Source of the DNA: Mantamonas sphyraenae
Taxonomy: Eukaryota; CRuMs; Mantamonadidae
Length of the DNA stretch: 64,000 bases
Direction: 5' to 3'
Assembly: GCA_026936335.1 (NCBI GenBank)
Contig: JAPMXV010000055.1
Span: 1 to 64,000 of the forward strand
Part shown: one piece after another, positions 1-10,007 of the stretch
Numbering within the stretch: the stretch's first letter is position 1
Layout: each line of letters starts with the position of its first letter
Program-made: the position numbers and the translations under genes
The notes under the pieces: generated by a model
What the model was told of the DNA's origin: nothing
Database searches by the model: none
What the model saw: only the letters and a program-made list of their open reading frames with translations

Positions 1-148
1 CCTAACCCTAACCCTAACCCTAACCCTAACCCTAACCCTAACCCTAACCCTAACCCTAACCCTAACCCTAACCCTAACCCTAACCCTAACCCTAACCCTA
101 ACCCTAACCCTAACCCTACCCTAACCCTAACCCTAACCCTAAACCCTA
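1..148. repeat. Telomere, (CCCTAA)n
   Basis: About 24 tandem CCCTAA units run from the first base, with one shortened unit near 115-121 and a CCCTAAACCCTAGG ending. The C-rich strand is on top at the left end, as expected for a TTAGGG telomere at the left terminus of a chromosome. Confidence 0.97.
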
Positions 149-418
149 GGTTGACAAATATCCCTGGTAAAATATGTGAGTCCGGTCTAGGTCATGTGAG
201 TTGTGCTTGTGTCTGCTGGCGGGTGGCTGAGTTGGGTGGTGACATGGGGCAGTGGGCAATGGGTGGGAGTGGAAATGTCGCTGGTGAGTGGTCGCCGTCA
301 TGCAACGCCGCGCAGTCAGCGCTGCCCTTCCGCCTTCAACCAAAATATCACCAACACCCACAACACACTCCACCAGTCCAACACAATCCACATACATTCC
401 AGTTCCACCACCACCACC
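149..418. other. Short subtelomere with G-rich patch
   Basis: These 270 bp separate the telomere from the first exon. The top strand switches abruptly from C-rich (telomere) to G-rich at about 200-290. GGG runs at 246-249, 253-255, 261-263 and 265-267 with loops of 3, 5 and 1 nt fit the standard G-quadruplex pattern, with two more GGG runs at 221 and 234. From 331 onward the sequence is homologous to 4207 onward, so the tandem duplication includes the promoter/5'UTR. I see no gene or mobile element here. Confidence 0.6.
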
Positions 419-3400
419 ATGGACAAAGACCACTCAAGCACTCCGAAGCAACAACACACACCCAACACCTACCCAGCGTGCGTTCTGCCTTCCACTCCGT
501 TTTCTGACTGCCCGCTTCTCCCGCTTCCACACCCCCTCCATGCTTCCGTCCCTTCCCTGCACTCCTCCCAAGCATCTCCACTTCCCCATCACCACCGCCG
601 CTGCCTTCTCCGCTCTTCACCGATCCCCTCCCCCCTGTCACTGCCCTCCCCGTTGCCAATTTCCCAGGCTGCCAATCTCCTCCGTTTTTCCCTCTTTGCT
701 CGTTCCAGCCTCCCTTCACCCCCGCTTCTGCCTTGACGGCGTCCATTCCGCCTTCCACTCACCGTTCCCACCCCGCCATGCCCCTCCCCTCTTCCCGCAG
801 CTACACGTACATGGTCCCTCCCATGGCTGCCCAGCCGTTTCCGAACATGCTGCCCGCCTCTGGCGTACAAAACCCGTACCAGCACCCACAACCACCCATC
901 ATCTGGGTTCCTGTCAACATCCATCCCCAGCAGCACTACGCGTATGCTCATCAGGGCCACCCATACTACGCCTTCCCTCCTCCGCCGCCTCCTCAGCCGC
1001 GACAAACGGCCCAGATGCACTTCCCTCAGCCTCCGTTGCACCCTCCGCCTGCTCAACCCACCACTAACCACAACCGCGTCCCCAAACGCATCAGCCCTGC
1101 CTTTGTCGGCATCACACGGACCACATCCACCACCACATCGTCGTCCTCCCCCCACCAGGCCACACAGCAGAGTGGAGACTGCGACGACAACGACGCAGAC
1201 CAGGACACACGCACACATGACACCGGCGACGTGGAGGACCTGATGTTCCTGAACTTTGGCCACCGTGAACCTCGGTCAGTCTCCAGCAACTCAGAGTGGA
1301 TGCCCAGCTCATGGATGGAGGCGTACGAAGATGGCGAGGCAAACGACGCAACCCAGAAGCACGTGGACGACAAGTTGGAACCTCAGGGCATACTTGGCTT
1401 CGCAGACACTGGTGATGCCATGGATGAGGAGTACATGCCGCAAGACGACAGCCACGACGACACAGACGACATGGAGCAGGAGGACACGGACGAATGGCAG
1501 CCGAGACGTACAAGTAGAGGGCTCACGCGGCGTCGCAGAAGCCACATCAGCCGTCGTACCGATCCACAACTGATGAAAGGCTGTGGACAGCGCAGGGTCA
1601 GGGTCACGGCTGGCAGTGGCACGGAAACAGGAACGTCGAGCACACGGGCAAGGAGGGCAAACAACGGTGATACCGGCGCACGGAAGAATGCAGGCGTGAA
1701 CAAGACGAACAAGTTGCCAGATGGTGTTGTGCGCAAAGGGTGGACAACGAACTGGCGCAGTGACGAGCGCAGCTACAGCAGCAAGGAGCACACGGCACTG
1801 CTGAAGCACATGCACACCCTGGTCAACGAGCATCCCATCGACAACATCCCCGACCTCATGACACTGCAGGCGCGTATTGTCGTCTGCCATGGCACCCTGA
1901 CCACGCTTGTCCGACAGATTCAGCTCGCTCTGGGCAACATTCCCCTTTCCCAGGGCGACATGGCCTTCTGCCTCACTCTTCTCGGCCGTGACGTGGATCA
2001 AAGCGCGTGCAGCCATGCCATCCTTCACGCTGGTCTGGCCATGGGTGTGACAAAGGCTGGGTTGAAGGTGTGCTGGCTGGAGAAGCCACACGACCGCGGT
2101 GACCCCAACTACGCCCTCATCCACCTGCTCATGACAGAGATGGACACTCTCGGCGACAGACGCCACCCCACCACCTGGAAGGAGCACAAGCAGACCCATC
2201 TGTGGCTGCAGAAAGCACGACGCCCTGCTGGCAACAACAGCGATCCACACTGGACCAAATGCGACTACGACCACCACCTCACCTCAACCAAGGTGGGTAA
2301 GTGGCATCCTGAGTCAGTGCGCAGTGGCTGGAGCAAAGCCAACAGCGACGAGCGTGGCAGCTGCACGGCGCGGGAGTTCCAGACGCTGCTGGCACACATG
2401 AAGGCACGCGCAGCCGAGCACCCTCGCCACCAGCACACACGCGAGCACCAGGCACTGCGTGAGCTGATCAACAACGGTGACATGCAGTCCCTTGTGCGAC
2501 ACATCATCCTGGCGCTGGGCAACGTTGGCGTGCCGCCTGTCGACCTGGCCTTCTTTGTCCGCCTGCTCAGGCCACAACTCACCTGCCTGCAGGTTCAAGG
2601 TGCCATCAACCACACCCTCACCCGCGGCGTCACCTCCCTCTCCCTCAAGATCGCCTGGGTCGACAACCCCCAACCCAGCGACGCCACACTGCACACCCTC
2701 CTCCACACCCTCATCGACCGCATCACACCCCACATCACGAACCGTCCAACCACCTTCGACGCCGTCAACTTCCTCCGCGTTCCCGAGCTTGTTCTCCCCG
2801 AGCCAACAGAGGAGGAGATGGTGGCCGAGGATGGACTGCCAGATGGCGTTGTGCGCAGTGGCTGGACGTTCTGGCGCAAGAGCGAGCGCAGCCACAGCAA
2901 CAAGAAGGAGCACACGGCACTGCTCAACCACATGCACACCCTGGCGAACGAGCATCCCATCGATGGCATCTCAGACCTCATGACCCTGCAGGCGCGTGTT
3001 GTGGTCTGCCATGGCACCCTGTTGACGCTGGTCCGACAGATTCAGCTCGCTCTGGGCGACCTTCCCCTCTCCCAGGGCGACATGGGCCTCTGCCTCACCA
3101 TTCTCGGCCATGATGTGGATCAACAGGCATGCAGCCATGCCATCCAAGACGCTGGGCTGGCCCCGGGCGTGACAAAGGCTGGGTTGAAGGTGTGCTGGCT
3201 GGAGGAGCCACACGACCACGGCGACCCCAACTACGCCCTCCTCCACCTGCTCATGACAGAGATGGACACTCTCGGCAACAGGGCCCATCCCACCACCTGG
3301 AAGGAGCACGAGCAGACCCAGCTGTGGCTGCAGAAAGCACGACGCCCTGCTGACGACGACAGCGACCCACACTGGACACAATGCGACTACGACCATCACC

Positions 3401-3990
3401 TCACCACAACCAACGTGGAAAAGTGGCATCCGGAGTCTGTGCGCAGTGGCTGGAGCAAGACCGGAGACGAGCGTAGTAGCTGCACGGCGCAGGAGTTCCA
3501 GACGCTGCTTGCACACATGAAGACACGCGCAGCCAAGTACCCTCGCCGTCAGCACACACACGAGCACCAGGCACTGCGTAAGCTGATCAACTACGGTGAC
3601 CTGCCGTCCCTGCTGCGACACATCATCCTGGCGCTGGGCAACGTTGGCGTGCCGCCTGTCGACCTGGCCTTCTTTGTCCGCCTCCTCAGGCCACACGTCA
3701 CCTGCAGGCAGGTGCAAAATGCCATCAGCGCCACCCTCAGCCGCGGTGTCACCACCCTCTCCCTCAAGATCGCCTGGCTCGACAACCCCAAACCCAGCGA
3801 CGCCACACTGCACACCCTCCTCCACACCCTCATCGACCGCATCACACCCCACATCACCACACGCCCCACCACAGTCGCACTCGTCAACGCCTACCCCATC
3901 CCCTCTTTCACCCTCCCCAAGCGCAAAGCCCCTTCCTCCTCCTCCTCCTCCTCCTCCTCCTCCTCCTCCAAACGCCAACGCCTCGAATGA
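419..3990 (+). CDS. Subtelomeric A/B-module repeat protein, copy 1 (unknown function)
   Basis: I do not recognise this family. I model exons 419-477 and 801-3990 (intron 478-800, GTGCGT...CAG), giving 1082 aa. The start is chosen because ATG 419, the exon length and the splice phase are all repeated in copy 2. After a Pro-rich N-terminus and an Asp/Glu-rich linker come four related modules: A1 (from about residue 325), B1 (about 521), A2 (about 699) and B2 (about 895). Each begins with a V-R-x-G-W element. Each also has D/E-R-S, an H-x-A-L-L-x-H-M helix, R-x-I-x-LALGN, a hydrophobic stretch ending in GVT, LK-(V/I)-x-WL, and LH-x-LL. A-type modules carry HDHGDPNYALLHLL; B-type carry GVPPVDLAFFVRLLRP. 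The protein ends in a 12-codon Ser tract and a basic KRQRLE tail that could be a nuclear signal. No catalytic motif, signal peptide or membrane span is visible. The modules are inferred to be helical. Confidence 0.75.
3933..3968 (+). repeat. (TCC)12 serine tract
   Basis: Uninterrupted TCC triplets encode the C-terminal serine run of copy 1. The equivalent tract of copy 2 (from about 8760) is interrupted by TCA codons, so the two tracts have diverged in register and composition. Confidence 0.85.
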
Positions 3991-4295
3991 ACCACCCCTT
4001 CATTCTCACACCTTCCCACTCACCCTCCCCTCCCCACCCACCCAATCACCCTCTCCATCACCTCATCCGGCGGTGTTACCCACGCTTCCGACCCTCTCTT
4101 CCACATACGCCTCCATCCCACCACACCCAAACATCGCTTCCCCCTCCTCCCCATTCATCACCAACGCCACCTCCATCGCCTCATCCACCTGTGCACCCCA
4201 CCCATCCGCCTTCAACCAAAAGTATCACCAACACCCACAACTCCATCCACCAGTCCAACACAATCCGCATACACTCCAGCACCACCTCCACCACC
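3991..4295. other. C/T-rich spacer between the two family copies
   Basis: This is low-complexity CCCTCC/CCACC sequence with no convincing ORF. From 4207 it becomes the leader of copy 2, about 90% similar by eye to 331-418. Nothing else is identifiable. Confidence 0.6.
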
Positions 4296-7200
4296 ATGGA
4301 CAAAGACTACTCAAGCACTCCCAAGCATCAACACACACCCAACACCTACCCAACGTGCGTTCTGCCTTCCATTCCGTTTTCTGACTGCCAGCTTCTGCCG
4401 CTTCCATGCCTCCTCCATGCCTGCGTCGCGTCCCTGCACTTCTCCCCTGCATCTCCACGTCTCCATCATCACCGCCGCTGCCTCCACATCTCCTCTCCGA
4501 TCCCCTCTCCCCTGTCACTGCCCTCTCAGTTGCCAGTTTCACCGTTCCCACTCTTCTTCCTCAGTTTCCCTCTTTGCTCGTTCCAGCCTCCCTTGACCCC
4601 GCTTCTGCTCTGACGGCGTCCATTCTGCCCTCCGCTTACCGTTCTCATCCCGCCTTGCCCCTCCCCGTCTCCCCACAGGTACGCACCCATGGTCCCCTCC
4701 AAACCTGCCCAGCCGTTTCCCAACATGCAGCCCGTCACTGACGTCCAACCTCCGGACCTGCACCCACAACCGCCCATCAACAGCGCCCACGTCAACACCC
4801 AACCCCAGCAGCACCACGCATATGCTCATCAGGGCCAGCCATACTCATCCTACCCTTCTCCGCCGCCTCCTCAGCCGCGACGATCTGCCCGAATGCACAA
4901 CGCTCAGAATCACCATCCGCCTGCTCAACCCACCACAAACCACAACCGCGCCTCCGAACGCATCAGCACTCCCCTTTTTAACACCACACGGACCACATCC
5001 ACCACCACATCGTCGTCCTCCTCTGACCAGGCCACCCGGAAGACTGGAGACAGCGACGACGACGACGACGACGACACGCCGCAAGACGACAGCGACGACG
5101 ACACAGACGACATGGAACAGGAGGACACGGACAAATGGCAGCTGAGAACCCGGCTGAGAAGCCACACACGACGTTCTATCGGACCACACAACACAAAAGG
5201 CAGCGAACAGCACAGGCTCAGGGTCACGGCTGACAGTGGCACAGAGACAGGGACATCGAGCACACGGGCAAGAAGGGCCAAGAACGTTAACACCGGTGCA
5301 CGCAAAGCAGAGCGCGTGAACAAGGAGAACAAGTTGCCAGATGGCGTTGTGCGCAAAGGGTGGGCAATTGGACGTAGTGTCGAACGCAGCCACAGCAACA
5401 AGAAGGAGCACACGGCACTGCTGAACCACATGCACACTCTGGCCAACGAGCATCCCATCGACGACATCCCCGACCTCGTGACCCTGCAGGCGCGTGTTGT
5501 GGTCTGCCATGGCCCCCTGATGACGGTGATTCGACAGATTCAACTCGCTTTGGGCAACATTCCCCTCTCCCAGGGTGACATGGCCCTCTGCCTCACCCTT
5601 CTCGGCCGTGACATGGATCAACAGGCATGCAGCCATGCCATCCAAGACGCTGGGCTGGCCCCGGGCGTGACACAGGCTGGGTTGAAGGTGTGCTGGCTGG
5701 AGGAGCCGCACGACCACGGCGACCCCAACTACGCCCTCCTCCACCTGCTCCTGACAGAGATGGACACTCTCAGCGACAGCCCACATCCCACCAACTGGAA
5801 GGAGCACGAGCAGACCCAGCTATTGCTGCAGGAAGCACGACACCCCACCAACAACGACAGCGACCCCCACTGGACCCAATGCGATTACGACCACCACCTC
5901 CCCGCCACCACGGTGGACCAGTGGCAACCCGAGTCTGTGTGCAGTGGCTGGAGCCCGGGTAGGGGTGACGCCGCAGACGAGCGTGGCAGCTGCACGGCGC
6001 GGGAGTTCCAGACGCTGCTGGCCCACATGCAGGCACGCGCAGCCAAGTACCCTCGCCATCAGTACTCACACGAAGACAATGCACTGCGTGAGCTGATCAA
6101 CAACGGCAGCCTGCAATCCCTGGTGCGCCACATCATCCTGGCGCTGGGCAACGTTGGCGTGCCGCCTGTCGACCTGGCCTTCTTTGTCCGCCTCCTCAGA
6201 CCAAACGCTACCTACGAGCTTGTGAAATCATGCATCCGGACCAGCCTCACCCGAGGCGTCACCTTCCTCTCCCTCAAGATCGCTGGCTCGACAAACCCCA
6301 ACGCAAAGACGCCACACTGCACACCCTCCTCCACACCCTCATCGACCGCATCACACCCCACATCACCACCCGCCCTACCACCTTCAACGGGGTCGACACA
6401 CTCGACATCCCTGAGCTTGTTCTGCCCGAGCCTACAGAGGAGGAAGTGGTGGCCGTGGAGGATGGGCTGCCAAACGGCGTCCTGCGCAGTGGCTGGTCAC
6501 AGTGGCCCGGCAATAAGCGCAGCCACAGCAGCAGGGAAGAGCACACGGCACTGCTGAACCACATGCGCACCCTTGCCAACGACCATCCCATTGACGACAT
6601 CCCCGACCTCATGACTCTGCAGGCGCGTGTTGTGGTCTGCCATGGCACCATGAACACGCTGGTCCGACAGCTCCTGCTCGCTCTGGGCAATATTATCCTC
6701 TCTCAGGGCGACATGGCCCTCTGCCTCACCCTTCTCGGCCGTAACATGGATCAACAGGCGTGCAGCAATGCCACCAACAAGTCTGGTCTTCCCACGGGTG
6801 TGACACAGGCCGGGTTGAAGGTGTGCTGGCTGGGGGAGCAACATGACCACGGCGACCCCAACTACGCCCTCCTCCACCTCCTCATGACAGAAATGGACAC
6901 TCTCGGCAACAGGCCCCATCCCACCAACTGGAAGGAGCACAAGCGGACCCAGCGGTGGCTGCAGAAAGCACGACGCCCTTCCAACAACGACAGCGACCCG
7001 CACTGGACACAATGCGACTACGACCACCACCTCACCACCACCGAGGTGGACCAGTGGCATCCTGAGTCTCTGCGCAGTGGCTGGAGCAAAGCCAACAACG
7101 ACGAGCGAGGCAGCTGCACGGCGCGGGAGTTCCAGACGCTGCTGGCCTACATGAAGGCACACGCAGCCAAGTACCCTCGCCGTCTGTGCTCACACGAACA

Positions 7201-8816
7201 CCAGGCACTGCGGGAGCTGATCAACAACGGCGACTTGCGGTCTCTGGTGCGACACATGATCCTGGCGCTGGGCAACGTTGGCGTGCCGCCTGTTGAACTC
7301 ACCTTCTTTGTCCGCCTCCTCAGGCCACAAGCCACCTACCAGCAGGTTGTGACTGCCATCAGCGCCACCCTCAACCGCGGCGTCACCTTCCTCTTCCTCA
7401 AAATCGCCTGGCTCAACATACCCCAACGCGGCGACGCCACACTGCACACCCTCCTCCACATCCTCATCGACCGCATCACACCCTACATCACCAACCGCCC
7501 CACCACCTTCAACGGCGTCGACACACTCGACATTCCTGAGCTTGTGCTGCCCGAGCCAACAGAGAAAGAGATGATGGCCATGGAGGAGCCAGATGGTGTT
7601 GTGCGCAGGTACAACGGCGCACGGAAGAAAGTCAAGAAAGCAGGCGTGAACAAGAGGAACAAGCTGCCAAAAGGCGTTGTGCGCAAAGGGTGGACAACGT
7701 TGTCCAAATACGAGCGCAGTCACAGCAACAACGAGGAGCACACGGCACTGCTGAATCACATGCACACCTGGCCAACAAGCATCCCATCGACAACATCCCG
7801 ACATCATGAACCTGCAGGCGCGTGTTGCGGTCTGCCATGGTACCGTGCACTCGCTCGTCCGAAAGATTCAGCTCGCTCTGGGCAACATTCCCCTCTCCCA
7901 GGGCGACATGGCCTTCTGCCTCACCCTTCTCGGCCGTACCACTGATCGAAAGGTGTGCAGCCATGCCATCCCCCACGCTGGTCTGGCCACAGGTGTGACA
8001 GATGCCGGATTGAAGGTGTGCTGGTTGGAGGAGCCACACGACCACGGCGACCCCAACTACGCCCTCCTCCACCTCATCATGTCAGAGATGGACACTCTTG
8101 GCGACAGCCCACATCCCACCAACTGGAAGGAGCACGAGCAGACCCAGCTGTTGCTGCAGGAAGCACGACACCCCACCAACAGCGACAGCGACCCCCACTG
8201 GACGCAATGCGACTACGATCACCTCCTGACCACCACCGAGGTGGGCCAGTGGCAACCCGAGTCCGTGCGCAGTGGCTGGAGCACATCCGCAGACGAGCGA
8301 GGCAGCTGCACGCCGCGGGAGTTTCAGACGCTGCTGGCACACATGAAGGCACGCGCAGCCAAGCACCCTCGCCGTCAGCACACACACGAGCACGATGCAC
8401 TGTGTAAGCTGATCAACAAAGGCAGCCTGCTGTCCCTGCTGCGACACATCATCCTGGCGTTGGGCAACGTTCCTGTGCCGCCTATCGACCTGGCCTTCTT
8501 TGTCCGCCTCCTCCGGCCACACCGCACCTACAAGCATGTGCAAGGTGCCATCAACTACACCCTCGCCGAAGGTGTCACCTCCCTCTCCCTCAAGATCGCC
8601 TGGCTCGACAACCCTCATCCCAGCGACGCCACACTGCACACCCTCCTCCACACCCTCATCGACCGCATCACACCCCACATCACCACCCGCCCCACCACCT
8701 CAGCACTCGTCAACGCCTACCCCATCCCCTCCTTCACCCTGCCCAAGCGCAAAGACCCTTCCTCCTCCTCATCCTCCTCATCCTCCTCCTCCTCCAAACG
8801 CCAACGCCTCGAATGA
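4296..8816 (+). CDS. Subtelomeric A/B-module repeat protein, copy 2, interrupted by three 1-nt frameshifts
   Basis: Exons are 4296-4354 and 4679-8816 (intron 4355-4678, GTGCGT...CAG), colinear with copy 1. Modules run A1 (from about 5334), B1 (about 5920), A2 (about 6466), B2 (about 7050), A3 (about 7668) and B3 (about 8248), followed by the same Ser-rich, KRQRLE-ending tail. Compared with copy 1, single C residues are missing at about 6282 (GCCTGG is GCTGG), about 7768 (CACCCTGG is CACCTGG) and about 7798 (ATCCCCGAC is ATCCCGAC). The reading frame therefore changes at about 6282 and, by the summed two losses, at about 7768-7798. Without these losses the product would be about 1399 aa. All three fall in C runs, so a sequencing/assembly error and genuine decay are both possible. 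No stop-codon accumulation or other erosion is seen, which slightly favours a functional gene. Confidence 0.65.
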
Positions 8817-8879
8817 ACCCTTCACCCTTCATTTGCACCCAATTACCTCCCTTCCTGCCCTCAATGTGTGCCATCCACA

Positions 8880-9938
8880 TCACTCCTCACCCTCCGCAAC
8901 GACCTCAATCTCACACGGAAGCCGGTGCCCAAACTTCACCCCTCCGCCATCCGCCATCCTCCAATACCCACGATACACCCCAACCTTCTCCGGCGCCACC
9001 ATGTCCACACTCACATCCACCTCTTCCCCGGGTTCCACCGTCTCCGCGTCCACCTCTACCTCCTCCTCCGCGCCCATTTGATCTCCGTTCTTCTTGCTCA
9101 CAAACACCACCCGACACCCTCTCTCCCACGCTTCGTCGCTGTCGTTCCGCACCCTCCACGTTTTCACAAACGCCGTGTTCCCCACCACCTGGTTCTCCCC
9201 CTTGGACATCGTCACCTCCCGAACCAGCCGCGCCTTGTTCCTTCCGCTCCCTCCACCTCCCCCCCTACCACCTCCTCCCCTACCACCTCCTCCTCCTCTA
9301 CCACCACCTCCTCTACCTCTGCCTCCCCTCCCTCCCCGTCCCCTTCCTCCCCTCCTCCCACTCCCGCCATCCGCCGCCTCCCCGAGCTTCTCAATCCGCG
9401 ACATCACCACCTTGTCCAACACCTTGCCTGACACACGCCCCACAGGAAGCAGAGCCAGCACCTCTTCCCTCTCCACCTCCTCCAGCTCCTGCACCAAAGC
9501 CTTCGTTTCCGCGCTCAATTCCTCCGGAACCACCACCTCCTCTCTTTCCTCCTCCGCCTCTTCCACCACCTCCTTACCCTTCTTAGAACCCACCTTCACT
9601 TTGCCCTTGCGTTCCATAAACACTCGCAGCGTCGGCATGACCCGTTTCTCCTCCTTCGCCACTTGCCGACTCAGCAGAAGCGCGTGCTCCACCTCCACAT
9701 CGCTTCCCATCACAATCCAGTCCCCCTCCTCGTCCACATATGACATCTTCATCCGCCCCACAATCTCCTCCGACTTCTCAAACGCTTCTGCCACCCCAGC
9801 CACCAGCGTTGCTACCCCGACGCCACTTCCGTCCACCACAAAACGCCGCGTCACTCCTCCCAGTGTCACCTTGACCGACACCCGCCTATCTGAGCCTTCC
9901 TCCTCGTTTCCTTGTCCGCTGCCGTTGCTGCTGCTCAT
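8880..9938 (-). CDS. NBR1/ILRUN-like protein: PB1 + FW domains with RGG tract
   Basis: 352 aa from ATG 9938. An N-terminal PB1 domain spans about residues 17-110, with a basic first strand (VKVTLGG) and an acidic OPCA-like motif with YVDEEGDW. A Lys/Glu-rich linker and a long glycine/arginine (GGRGG-type) tract at about 195-235 follow. The C-terminal FW domain (about 245-350) carries KTWRVRN, W of DEAW, GVYRGYWR and FG near the end, as in NBR1 and ILRUN. In NBR1, PB1 mediates oligomerisation or p62 binding and FW recognises cargo or partner proteins in selective autophagy. No ZZ finger or UBA is present, so this is a reduced form. It lies 69 bp from, and divergent to, XPF. A role in selective autophagy is inference from domains. 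Confidence 0.75.
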   Translation of the reverse strand: MSSSNGSGQGNEEEGSDRRVSVKVTLGGVTRRFVVDGSGVGVATLVAGVAEAFEKSEEIVGRMKMSYVDEEGDWIVMGSDVEVEHALLLSRQVAKEEKRVMPTLRVFMERKGKVKVGSKKGKEVVEEAEEEREEVVVPEELSAETKALVQELEEVEREEVLALLPVGRVSGKVLDKVVMSRIEKLGEAADGGSGRRGGRGRGGRGGRGRGGGGRGGGGGRGGGGRGGGGGSGRNKARLVREVTMSKGENQVVGNTAFVKTWRVRNDSDEAWERGCRVVFVSKKNGDQMGAEEEVEVDAETVEPGEEVDVSVDMVAPEKVGVYRGYWRMADGGGVKFGHRLPCEIEVVAEGEE

Positions 9939-10007
9939 CCCAGTCCAAGTTTGCTTGCTTCCGCCTGCACAACCCAACAACCACCTCCCCCCCTCCATAC
10001 ACCCACC

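Larger units (their letters stand above)
331..8816 (+). repeat. Tandem duplication of a subtelomeric gene unit
   Basis: Two head-to-tail copies of a whole gene unit lie at 331-3990 and 4207-8816. Homology covers the leader, a 59-nt first exon, a 323/324-nt intron, the acidic linker, the A/B modules and the Ser-tract plus basic C-terminal tail. The 3991-4206 spacer is C/T-rich and not obviously shared. The second unit is longer because it has a third A-B module pair. Confidence 0.88.

Noticed and set aside
151..736. Long overlapping ORFs on both strands near the telomere
   Set aside because: They run through the leader, exon 1 and the intron of the first family gene and have C/T-rich low-complexity products. 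Only the 59-nt exon within them is supported by the second copy.
589..1263. Antisense ORFs over the family genes and other C-rich genes (Arg/Gly/Val-rich products)
   Set aside because: These are shadows of GC-rich coding sequence on the other strand, with no conserved motifs and no homologous counterpart.
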